5,250 nucleotides of DNA from Acetobacteraceae bacterium. Lineage in GTDB: Bacteria > Pseudomonadota > Alphaproteobacteria > Acetobacterales > Acetobacteraceae. The DNA lies in NCBI GenBank assembly GCA_947475475.1, contig CANJOG010000174.1:1-5250 (forward strand), in the 5' to 3' direction. The position numbers and the translations under genes were made by a program. The notes under the pieces were generated by a model that made no database searches, was not told the DNA's origin, and saw only the letters and a program-made list of their open reading frames with translations. Positions 1-5,250 of the stretch are shown here, in pieces. Every line of letters begins with the position of its first letter. The first letter of the stretch is position 1.

Positions 1-923
1 ATGCCGTGGTCGACATGGCCAATTCGGCGATTGCCGTCGGCGTGAACATGCTGCTGAAGGACAAGAAGCGGCTCGGCCTGTTCGTCGCTCCGGGCGTGAG
101 CCGGATCGTCGAGGAGGATTGCAACGGCTACGGCATGCTCTGGGCCTATGATTCACCATCCATGGCGCGCGTCTCGGCATTGGCGCAGGCGCGGCGTGGG
201 ACGAAGACCTGGTTCATCATCTCGCCAGATTATACCTCGGGCGTGATCTTCGAGACGGCGATCAAGGAAGTCGCCGCCGAGACTGGCGGCAAGGTACTGG
301 GCGCCATCCGCGTGCCGCTGGGAACGACGGATTTCTCATCCTTCGTGCTGCAGGCGCAGGCATCGAAGGCCGAGGTGGTCATGCTGACGCTGAATGGCCC
401 CGATCTAGTCAATGCGGTGAAGCAGATTCAGGAATTCGGCCTGATGAAATCCGGCCAGCGCGTCGGCGCAGTCGCGGTGAATGATTTCGAAGCCAAGCAG
501 GCCGGCGTGGACAATCTCAAGGGGCTGGAATTCATGCTGCCCTGGAACTGGGTGCTCGATGCCCAGACCAGGGCCTTTCACAAGAGGCTGATGGACCGCA
601 CCGGCGTCAGTGCCACATGGGATCATGCCGGCGTCTATTCGGTGGTGACGAATTACCTCAAGGCGGTGGAAGCCGCCGGCACCAAAGAGCCTCTGGTGGT
701 CGCGGCGAAGATGCGGTCGTCGAAGATCGAGGATTTCTTTGCCCATAATGCGACATTGCTGCCGAACGGGCGGCTGATCCACGATGTCTATGTGCTGCAA
801 ATCAAGGGGTCGGACGAGGTCAAGGAAGGCTGGGACGTCTCGCGCGTGATTGCGACTATTCCGGCCGAGCAGGCATTTCCGCCGATTGCCAAGAGCGCGT
901 GCTCGCTGGTGAAGGGCGGCTAG
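1..923 (+). CDS. ABC transporter periplasmic substrate-binding protein, branched-chain amino acid type (5' partial)
   Basis: The frame is open from the left edge (first full codon at 3) to a TAG at 921-923, giving 306 visible codons. The family (Peripla_BP_6, LivJ-like type 1 binding fold) is usually about 400 residues, so roughly 100 N-terminal residues, including the export signal, lie outside the window; the GTG at 6 and ATG at 15 are internal codons. Family landmarks are the segment TWFIISPDYTSG (codons from about 207), the stretch GGKVLG followed by TDFSSFVLQAQASKA (codons about 285-371), and the C-terminal tail KSACSLVKGG. Two cysteines, at codons 120-122 and 900-902, match the conserved pair of this family and could form a disulfide in the periplasm. 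Such proteins deliver amino acids, amides, aromatic acids or other small solutes to an inner-membrane ABC permease. The ligand cannot be read from sequence, and no permease or ATPase gene is visible; they may lie upstream. It converges on the CoA-transferase gene with a 3-nt gap. Confidence 0.92.
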   Translation, partial: AVVDMANSAIAVGVNMLLKDKKRLGLFVAPGVSRIVEEDCNGYGMLWAYDSPSMARVSALAQARRGTKTWFIISPDYTSGVIFETAIKEVAAETGGKVLGAIRVPLGTTDFSSFVLQAQASKAEVVMLTLNGPDLVNAVKQIQEFGLMKSGQRVGAVAVNDFEAKQAGVDNLKGLEFMLPWNWVLDAQTRAFHKRLMDRTGVSATWDHAGVYSVVTNYLKAVEAAGTKEPLVVAAKMRSSKIEDFFAHNATLLPNGRLIHDVYVLQIKGSDEVKEGWDVSRVIATIPAEQAFPPIAKSACSLVKGG

Positions 924-926
924 GCG

Positions 927-2150
927 TCAATCGCGGGCGGGGCCGGAGACGGTCCCCGCATCGTGCAGCCGGCCGATGGCTTCGCCGCTGAGCCCGAGAA
1001 GATTGGCCAGCACGTCGTCGGTATGCTCGCCAATGCGCGGGGCGCGCACCGGAGTTCCACGCGCCTCGCCAGGCAGCGTCGCCGCCGAGCCGGCGGCCAG
1101 ATAGGTCTCACCCGATGGATGCGTGATCGGCGCAAGGACGGGATTGTCAGCGAACAGCGTCCGGTCCCGCGTCGCCGCCTCATGCAGGGTCTGATACGGC
1201 GCCCAGGCCACGCCTGACGCATCGAAGGCCGGTTGCAACTCCGCCGTGCCACGTGCGGCAAAAGCCGGTTCAAAAATCGGGAATAGCCGCGCCCGGTGCG
1301 TGAAGCGCGCGCCCTCGTCAGCGGTGAAATCCACGCCCAGGCCGCGCTCCAGCGCCGCCACCGGCGCTTCCAGCGACAGGGTTTTCAGCAAAGCCCGCCA
1401 TTGCCGTGCGGTGATCGCCACGACCATCACCCGGCCGTCGCGTGTGACGAAATCACGGCCGAAAGCGCCAAACACGGCATTTCCACTGCGCGGCCGATCC
1501 TTCCCGCTCAGCAACACCTGGCCCAGCTCGCCGAGATTGGAAAGGCCAGTCACGGCAATATCGGAGAGTGGAACACGGATTTCCCGGCCGCGTCCGGTTT
1601 CGCGCCGGTTGCGTTCAGCGGCCAGCAGCAGGAAGGAGGCATAGGCGCCGGCGAGAAGATCCCATCCGGCGAGCATGTTGTTCACTGGGCCTGGCGCATC
1701 CGCCTCCCCGGTCATCCAGGGCACGCCCACCGCGGCATTGACCGTGTAGTCAGTGCCAGGCCTGCCATCGGGAAATCCCATCACGCGCAGGCAGATCAGA
1801 TCCGGCCGGCGCGTGACGAGACGCTCATAGGAGAGGAAGCCATCGACCGGATAATTGGTCAGGAACATCCCGCCGCGCTCGCCAGGTGCGGTGGCAAGGG
1901 CCACCGCCAGCTCGCGCCCCTCCGGTGAAGAGAGGTTCAGCGCGATGGACTTCTTGCCCTTGTTCAGCCCCTCCCAATAAAGGCTCGATCCCTTTTTCGT
2001 CAGTGGCCAGCGGCCGAAATCGAGACCGCCACCAATCGAATCGAAACGGATCACCTCCGCCCCCATCTGGGCGAGATAGAGCCCGCCCATGGGCCCCGCG
2101 ACGAAAGACGCGCCTTCGACGATGCGCATGCCACTCAGAAGATCATACAT
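927..2150 (-). CDS. Family III (CaiB/BaiF) CoA-transferase, 2-methylfumaryl-CoA isomerase (Mct)-like
   Basis: This complete 407-residue protein starts at ATG 2150-2148 and ends at TGA (929-927). Family III enzymes move CoA between carboxylic acids through an aspartyl-CoA intermediate in the cytosol. The N-terminus (MRIVEGASFVAGPMGG, residues 8-23, then LAQMGAEVIRFD) is the family's Rossmann-type CoA-binding start. The candidate catalytic aspartate is Asp164 in GWDLLAGAY (codon 1661-1659). Stretches GGGLDFGRWPLT (40-51), LYWEGLNKGKKSIA (57-70), DYTVN (134-138), GAFGRDF (228-234) and RIGEHTDDVLANLLGL (372-387) resemble the Mct subgroup, which moves CoA within one molecule (mesaconyl-C1-CoA to mesaconyl-C4-CoA) in the 3-hydroxypropionate bicycle. 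Family membership is firm; the Mct reaction is inferred from remembered similarity, and no other gene of that pathway is present. The start is preceded only by a weak purine-rich site (GAGAGAA, 2164-2158), but the N-terminus fits the family and the next in-frame ATG (residue 8) has no ribosome site. It lies 47 nt downstream of cysK on the same strand. Confidence 0.88.
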   Translation of the reverse strand: MYDLLSGMRIVEGASFVAGPMGGLYLAQMGAEVIRFDSIGGGLDFGRWPLTKKGSSLYWEGLNKGKKSIALNLSSPEGRELAVALATAPGERGGMFLTNYPVDGFLSYERLVTRRPDLICLRVMGFPDGRPGTDYTVNAAVGVPWMTGEADAPGPVNNMLAGWDLLAGAYASFLLLAAERNRRETGRGREIRVPLSDIAVTGLSNLGELGQVLLSGKDRPRSGNAVFGAFGRDFVTRDGRVMVVAITARQWRALLKTLSLEAPVAALERGLGVDFTADEGARFTHRARLFPIFEPAFAARGTAELQPAFDASGVAWAPYQTLHEAATRDRTLFADNPVLAPITHPSGETYLAAGSAATLPGEARGTPVRAPRIGEHTDDVLANLLGLSGEAIGRLHDAGTVSGPARD

Positions 2151-2197
2151 GCGCTCGTTCTCTCAGCGTGCCGTCGCGGGGGCGGCGGTCAGTCAGA

Positions 2198-3112
2198 TCA
2201 GGTCGGCAGGAAGTCCGGCACGGAGAGGTAGCGCTCGCCCGTGTCGTAATTGAAGCCGAGCACAACGGCACCTTTCGGCAATTCCGGAAGCTTCTTGGCA
2301 ATCGCGGCGAGAGTGGCACCGGAGGAAATACCGACCAGCAGGCCTTCGCGCGTGGCGGAGCGGCGGGCAAATTCACGCGCCTCCTCCGCGTCCACCTGAA
2401 TCACGCCGTCGAGAATATCCTTGTGCAGATTGACGGGAATGAAACCGGCGCCAATACCCTGAATCGGATGCGGGCTCGGCGAGCCGCCCGAAATCACCGG
2501 CGAGGCGGAGGGCTCGACGGCGAAGACTTTCAGTTTGGGGAAATGCTTCTTCAGCACCTCACCGCAGGCCGTCAGATGCCCGCCGGTGCCGACGCCGGTG
2601 ATTAGCGCGTCAATCCCGTCGGGGAAATCAGCGAGAATTTCGAGCGCGGTGGTGCGGGCATGCACCTCCGGATTGGCCGGGTTTTCGAATTGCTGCGGAA
2701 TCCAGGAATTCGGCGTCTGCGCGGCCAGTTCCTCGGCGCGGGCAATCGCACCCTTCATGCCCTTCTCGCGCGGCGTCAGATCGAAGCTGGCGCCATAGGC
2801 CAGCATGAGCCGGCGCCGCTCGACCGACATCGAATCCGGCATCACCAGCACCAGCTTGTAGCCCTTCACCGCGGCGACCATGGCCAGGCCCACGCCGGTA
2901 TTGCCGGAGGTCGGCTCGATGATCGTGCCGCCTGCCTTCAGCGCGCCTGAGGCCTCGGCGGCCTCGATCATGGCCAGTGCGATCCGGTCCTTGATGGAGC
3001 CGCCGGGATTGGCGCGCTCGGACTTGATCCAGACTTCGGCATCGGGGAACAGGCGGGCGAGGCGGATATGCGGCGTGCCGCCAATCGTCTCAAGAACGTT
3101 CTGGGCCTTCAT
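2198..3112 (-). CDS. cysK: Cysteine synthase A (O-acetylserine sulfhydrylase), PLP-dependent
   Basis: This complete 304-residue fold-type II PLP enzyme starts at ATG 3112-3110 and ends at TGA (2200-2198). The family converts O-acetylserine and sulfide to cysteine and acetate in the cytosol, the last step of sulfur assimilation. The PLP lysine is Lys41 in NPGGSIKDR. The substrate-binding loop PTSGNTG is at 67-73, the phosphate-binding glycine loop GVGTGG at 173-178, the motif HPIQGIGAGF at 215-224, GISSGA at 261-266 and the closing DTGERYLS at 290-297. The segment PDSMSVERRRLMLAYGA (92-108) is the CysK/CysM-type active-site loop. Length fits CysK (about 300-325), with no added CBS domain. The opening motif reads IGGTPHIRL where most CysK proteins have IGNTPLVRL; this looks like a clade trait rather than damage. 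A good ribosome site (GGAG, 7-nt spacing) fixes the start. No other sulfur genes are nearby; the gene is probably first in a two-gene operon with the CoA-transferase. A related beta-replacement reaction cannot be excluded. Confidence 0.93.
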   Translation of the reverse strand: MKAQNVLETIGGTPHIRLARLFPDAEVWIKSERANPGGSIKDRIALAMIEAAEASGALKAGGTIIEPTSGNTGVGLAMVAAVKGYKLVLVMPDSMSVERRRLMLAYGASFDLTPREKGMKGAIARAEELAAQTPNSWIPQQFENPANPEVHARTTALEILADFPDGIDALITGVGTGGHLTACGEVLKKHFPKLKVFAVEPSASPVISGGSPSPHPIQGIGAGFIPVNLHKDILDGVIQVDAEEAREFARRSATREGLLVGISSGATLAAIAKKLPELPKGAVVLGFNYDTGERYLSVPDFLPT

Positions 3113-3119
3113 GGTCGGT

Positions 3120-3123
3120 CTCC
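3120..3123 (-). promoter_or_regulatory. Ribosome binding site of cysK
   Basis: On the minus strand the sequence reads GGAG followed by ACCGACC and then ATG, a core Shine-Dalgarno match with 7-nt spacing. It supports the ATG at 3112 as the start. Its first two bases (GG) are the end of the downstream-most copy of the 13-bp tandem repeat, so the repeat abuts and partly forms the ribosome site. Confidence 0.75.
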
Positions 3124-3147
3124 AAGGGTCAGTGCCAAGGGTCAGTG
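3122..3147. repeat. Perfect 13-bp tandem duplication in the cysK leader
   Basis: The unit CCAAGGGTCAGTG occurs twice head to tail, at 3122-3134 and 3135-3147, with no mismatch. Read on the cysK strand, the unit is CACTGACCCTTGG, and the second copy ends in the GG of the cysK Shine-Dalgarno site. It may be a recent replication-slippage duplication or paired binding sites for a regulator. The sequence alone does not decide. Confidence 0.85.
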
Positions 3148-3164
3148 TGCGGAACAGGATACAG

Positions 3165-3179
3165 GCTTTGCGGCAAGGC
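3165..3179. promoter_or_regulatory. Imperfect 15-bp palindrome, possible operator
   Basis: The plus strand reads GCTTTGC, G, GCAAGGC: two 7-nt arms around a single central base, with one mismatch per arm pair; the inner TTGC/GCAA half-sites match perfectly. It sits midway between the two divergent genes and just upstream of the weak cysK -10 candidate. The symmetry and location suit a transcription-factor site, but short palindromes occur by chance in GC-rich DNA, and no regulator gene is visible to pair with it. Confidence 0.25.
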
Positions 3180-3241
3180 GCGAGGCCATTGCGGATTGGC
3201 CGCCACTACGGCAGGCTTGATGCCATAAAAGACGGTCGCAT

Positions 3242-3246
3242 GGGAG
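3242..3246 (+). promoter_or_regulatory. Ribosome binding site deciding a GTG start
   Basis: GGGAG lies 6 nt before the GTG at 3253, a normal spacing. The alternative in-frame ATG at 3265 has only AGGA one base away, too close to work, and GGGAG is 18 nt from it, too far. The site therefore favours GTG 3253 as the start of the flavoprotein gene. Confidence 0.75.
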
Positions 3247-3252
3247 CGGAAC

Positions 3253-4950
3253 GTGGCGCAGGACATGGAATACGACGTCGTTGTCGTGGGCTCGGGTGGC
3301 GGCGGCTTCGCGGCGGCGATCACCGCGCGCAAGCTCGGCCTTTCGGTTGCCATTGTCGAGAAGGACAAGGTGTTCGGTGGCACCACCGCGCGCTCCGGCG
3401 GGGCGTTGTGGATTCCCGACAATCATCACAGCCGGGCTGCCGGATACGAAGACTCGGCCGAGATCGCGCGTGCCTACCTGCGCGAGGAGATCGGCAACTT
3501 CTATGACTCCGACAGGATCGATGCCTATCTGCAAACCGGCCCCCAGATGGCGGAATTCTTCGAGCGCGAAACCGAAGTGAAATTCTTTGCCTATGCCATG
3601 CCAGATTATCATTCGGACTTGAAGGGCGGCGGGCAGGGCGGACGGCCTTTGGTGTGTTTGCCCTATGACGGACGCAAATTGGGGAAAAATCTTCGCCATA
3701 TGCGCCCGCCGCTGCGTGAAATCACCTTCGCCGGCATGATGTTCAGCGGCAGCCAGGAGGAGCTGAAGCACTTCTTCAACTTCACCAAGTCGCTGACCTC
3801 CTTTGCCTATGTCACGAAGATGTTCGCCAAGAACACCTGGCAGATCCTCCGCCATGGCCGCACCACCCAGCTCAAGGGTGGCAATGCACTGATCGCCCGC
3901 CTAGCAACCACTGCCTATGAAATTGGCATCGACATCCATCTTTCCTCGCCCGCGCGCGAATTGATCGTTGAGAATGGCGCAGTCCGCGGCGTGGTCGTGG
4001 AGACTTCGCAGGGCCGCCAGCGCATCCGCGCACGCAAGGGCGTGGTGCTCGCCGCCGGTGGCTTCCCGCATGATCCCGAACTGCGCAAACGCTTCCTGCC
4101 CTTCGATCCGGATGGCACGCAGACGCGCTCACCGGCGCCGGAGGGCAATACGGGCGATGGTCTGCGGCTTGCGGAACAGGCCGGTGGCGCGCTGCGTGGC
4201 GATCATTACCTGCCCATGGCGGGGGCGGTGATTTCCGAGCCGATCCTCGAAGGTGGGCGCAAGGGCGCCTTCCCGCATCTGGTGGACCGCTACAAGCCTG
4301 GCATCATCGCTGTGAATCGTCACGGCGTGCGTTTCTGCAACGAATCCGATTCCTACCACGACTTTATCGATTCAATGCTGCAATTGGGTGAAGGCCCCGA
4401 TCCCGGCGTGTTCATGGTCTGCGACCATCGGGCGCTCCGCAAATACGGGCTCGGCTTCGTCAAGCCATTTCCCGTGCCCTATGCCGCACATATCGGCACG
4501 GGCTATCTCAAATATGGCCGCACGGTGGGTGAACTTGCCGCCGCCATCGGCGTCGATGCGACTGCGTTGGACGGTGCGGTGGCGCGCTACAATGAGGGCG
4601 CGCGGCGTGGCGAGGACTCGGAATTTAATCGCGGCAGCAGCGCCTATAACCGCTTTCTCGGCGATATCGAGCATCAGCCGAACCCCTGCGTCGCGCCATT
4701 GGAAGAAGGCCCGTTCTATGCCGTGCGCGTGCGCGTCGGCACGATCGGCACCTATGCGGGCATCTCCACGGATCGCAATGCGCGCGTGCTGGACGGCAAC
4801 AACCAGCCGATCGAGGGCCTGTATGCCGCCGGCAATGACAATGCGAGCATCTTCGGCGGCTATTATCCGGGACCGGGCATTACGCTCGGCCCCGCCTTCA
4901 CCTTTGGCTATCTCGCAGCCCACCACATGGCGGGCAAGCCGCTCCAGTAA
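3253..4950 (+). CDS. FAD-dependent oxidoreductase, 3-ketosteroid delta1-dehydrogenase (KstD)-like
   Basis: This complete 565-residue protein runs from GTG to TAA (4948-4950). It belongs to the FAD_binding_2 (fumarate reductase/KstD) family of flavoproteins. The dinucleotide-binding motif GSGGGG (13-18) follows a beta strand beginning at residue 7, and the acidic end of strand two is Glu36 in IVEKD. GGTTARSGG (42-50) contacts FAD; VVLAAGGF (264-271) and GLYAAGN (522-528) are further FAD segments. KstD catalysis uses two tyrosines plus a Tyr/Gly pair (Tyr119, Tyr318, Tyr487, Gly491 in the Rhodococcus erythropolis enzyme). Matching positions here are Tyr119 (MPDYH), Tyr368 (RFCNESDSYHDF) and Tyr538/Gly542 (YPGPG, then TLGPAFTFGYLAA). 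This favours KstD-type 1,2-desaturation of a ring ketone, or the reverse, over fumarate reduction. The true substrate is unknown; many homologues are non-steroid enzymes. There is no signal peptide or membrane segment, so it is probably cytosolic. It is divergent from cysK and converges on the amidohydrolase with a 5-nt gap. Confidence 0.87.
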   Translation: MAQDMEYDVVVVGSGGGGFAAAITARKLGLSVAIVEKDKVFGGTTARSGGALWIPDNHHSRAAGYEDSAEIARAYLREEIGNFYDSDRIDAYLQTGPQMAEFFERETEVKFFAYAMPDYHSDLKGGGQGGRPLVCLPYDGRKLGKNLRHMRPPLREITFAGMMFSGSQEELKHFFNFTKSLTSFAYVTKMFAKNTWQILRHGRTTQLKGGNALIARLATTAYEIGIDIHLSSPARELIVENGAVRGVVVETSQGRQRIRARKGVVLAAGGFPHDPELRKRFLPFDPDGTQTRSPAPEGNTGDGLRLAEQAGGALRGDHYLPMAGAVISEPILEGGRKGAFPHLVDRYKPGIIAVNRHGVRFCNESDSYHDFIDSMLQLGEGPDPGVFMVCDHRALRKYGLGFVKPFPVPYAAHIGTGYLKYGRTVGELAAAIGVDATALDGAVARYNEGARRGEDSEFNRGSSAYNRFLGDIEHQPNPCVAPLEEGPFYAVRVRVGTIGTYAGISTDRNARVLDGNNQPIEGLYAAGNDNASIFGGYYPGPGITLGPAFTFGYLAAHHMAGKPLQ

Positions 4951-4955
4951 GGCGA

Positions 4956-5250
4956 CTATTCCCCGGTGTCGCGGCCAGAGCGCAACACAGTGCCTGGCAG
5001 CGCACCGGTGAGTTCGCCACGGCGTGAGACGGTGGTGCCGGCGACCAGCACGTGGTCGACGCCATCCGCCCCGGCAAAGAGGCGGGACTGGCCGCCCGGC
5101 ATGTCCTTGCGCATGGTCAGTGGATGCGAGGCGATCGTGTCCGCATCGAAGACGACGATATCGGCGTGCCACCCGGTCTCGATGCGGCCACGTTCGCGCA
5201 ATCCATAGAATCGCGCGGGTGCATCGGTGATCTTGTGTACCGCATCCTCG
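4956..5250 (-). CDS. Amidohydrolase, N-acyl-D-amino-acid deacylase type (partial, C-terminus only)
   Basis: The frame is open from the right edge (first full codon 5249-5247) to TAG at 4958-4956, giving 97 residues. Full members (Amidohydro_3, D-aminoacylase-like) are about 480-580 residues, so the metal-binding TIM-barrel with its His/Asp ligands lies outside the window. What is visible is the C-terminal hallmark: EDAVHKITDAPARFYGL, then RGRIETGWHADIVVFDADTI, which rebuilds the small beta-sandwich of the amidohydrolase superfamily, and then MPGG, VLVAGTTV, and the tail TGALPGTVLRSGRD. Such zinc enzymes release D-amino acids from N-acyl derivatives or hydrolyse related amides and cyclic amides; the substrate cannot be told from this fragment. 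A TTG at 5201-5199 could be mistaken for a start, but the family signature continues upstream of it (TDAPARFYG), so it is an internal leucine. It is convergent with the flavoprotein gene. Confidence 0.88.
   Translation of the reverse strand, partial: EDAVHKITDAPARFYGLRERGRIETGWHADIVVFDADTIASHPLTMRKDMPGGQSRLFAGADGVDHVLVAGTTVSRRGELTGALPGTVLRSGRDTGE

Larger units (their letters stand above)
3113..3252. promoter_or_regulatory. Divergent intergenic control region between cysK and the KstD-like gene
   Basis: These 140 nt separate two genes transcribed away from each other, so both promoters should lie here. No strong sigma70-type promoter stands out on either strand. The best weak candidate for cysK is TATCCT on the minus strand (plus-strand 3161-3156), without a good -35 box at the normal distance. 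For the flavoprotein gene, CATAAA at 3224-3229 is a possible -10, also without a clear -35. The region also carries a 13-bp tandem repeat on the cysK side and a short palindrome in the middle. Being divergent, it could bind one regulator serving both genes, but that is inference. Confidence 0.5.

Noticed and set aside
6..17. GTG at 6 or ATG at 15 as the true start of the binding protein
   Set aside because: No export signal follows either codon, about 100 family residues would be missing, and the frame is open to the left edge; both are internal.
938..958. Hairpin CGGGG-CC / GG-T-CCCCG just after the binding-protein stop, considered as an intrinsic terminator
   Set aside because: The stem has a bulge, no run of T follows it, and it lies inside the CoA-transferase coding sequence, where GC-rich codons make such stems likely by chance.
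1246..2605. Plus-strand open frames opposite the CoA-transferase and cysK (1246-1644, 1296-1928, 1886-2605)
   Set aside because: They are shadows of two minus-strand genes with clear family signatures; the translations are Arg/Pro/Ser-rich and match nothing recognisable.
3184..3201. Inverted repeat GGCCA-N8-TGGCC in the divergent region
   Set aside because: The arms are only 5 bp and GC-rich and do not extend; chance occurrence is likely. The neighbouring palindrome at 3165-3179 is the better candidate.
3142..3855. A 237-codon open frame on the minus strand overlapping the flavoprotein start
   Set aside because: It is antisense to a gene with strong family motifs, has a low-complexity His/Gly/Arg-rich translation with no recognisable domain, and would cover the divergent control region. 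Such frames are common opposite GC-rich genes.
4372..5172. A 266-codon open frame on the minus strand across the flavoprotein 3' end
   Set aside because: Its translation is Arg/Ala/His-rich with no family signal, it lies antisense to the conserved FAD C-terminus, and it overlaps the well-supported amidohydrolase fragment in another frame.
5199..5201. TTG on the minus strand as a start codon for a short 81-residue protein
   Set aside because: The amidohydrolase C-terminal signature continues in the same frame upstream to the window edge, so this is an internal codon of a truncated-by-window gene.

Overview
The window is GC-rich, densely packed bacterial DNA. Codon choice and protein family types (a branched-chain-amino-acid-type ABC binding protein, a family III CoA-transferase, a KstD-like flavoprotein and a D-aminoacylase-like amidohydrolase) look like a metabolically versatile proteobacterium, most likely an alphaproteobacterium of the Rhizobiales/Rhodospirillales kind. 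That placement is inferred from family resemblance, not from a marker gene. No RNA genes, mobile elements, CRISPR arrays or prophage genes are visible.

Layout, left to right: (1) positions 1-923, plus strand, the C-terminal three quarters of a periplasmic substrate-binding protein whose start lies before the window. (2) Positions 927-2150, minus strand, a complete family III (CaiB/BaiF) CoA-transferase that most resembles 2-methylfumaryl-CoA isomerase (Mct). (3) Positions 2198-3112, minus strand, a complete PLP-dependent cysteine synthase (CysK type), 47 nt upstream of the CoA-transferase and probably co-transcribed with it. (4) Positions 3113-3252, a 140-nt divergent control region holding both ribosome binding sites, a perfect 13-bp tandem duplication and a small palindrome. 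(5) Positions 3253-4950, plus strand, a complete 565-residue FAD enzyme of the 3-ketosteroid delta1-dehydrogenase/fumarate reductase family, starting at GTG. (6) Positions 4956-5250, minus strand, the C-terminal 97 residues of an amidohydrolase (N-acyl-D-amino-acid deacylase type) that runs off the right edge.

Apart from cysK, the genes look catabolic: uptake of a small organic solute, CoA transfer, flavin-dependent desaturation or reduction, and amide hydrolysis. They alternate in orientation (+, -, -, +, -), so they are not one operon. A shared pathway is possible but not shown. Both convergent junctions are extremely tight (3 and 5 nt), leaving no room for separate terminators. I see no clear undescribed multi-gene system here. 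The points most worth a second look are the 13-bp duplication in the cysK leader, the Mct-like transferase paired with cysK, and the KstD-like enzyme that keeps all the known catalytic residues without steroid genes beside it.
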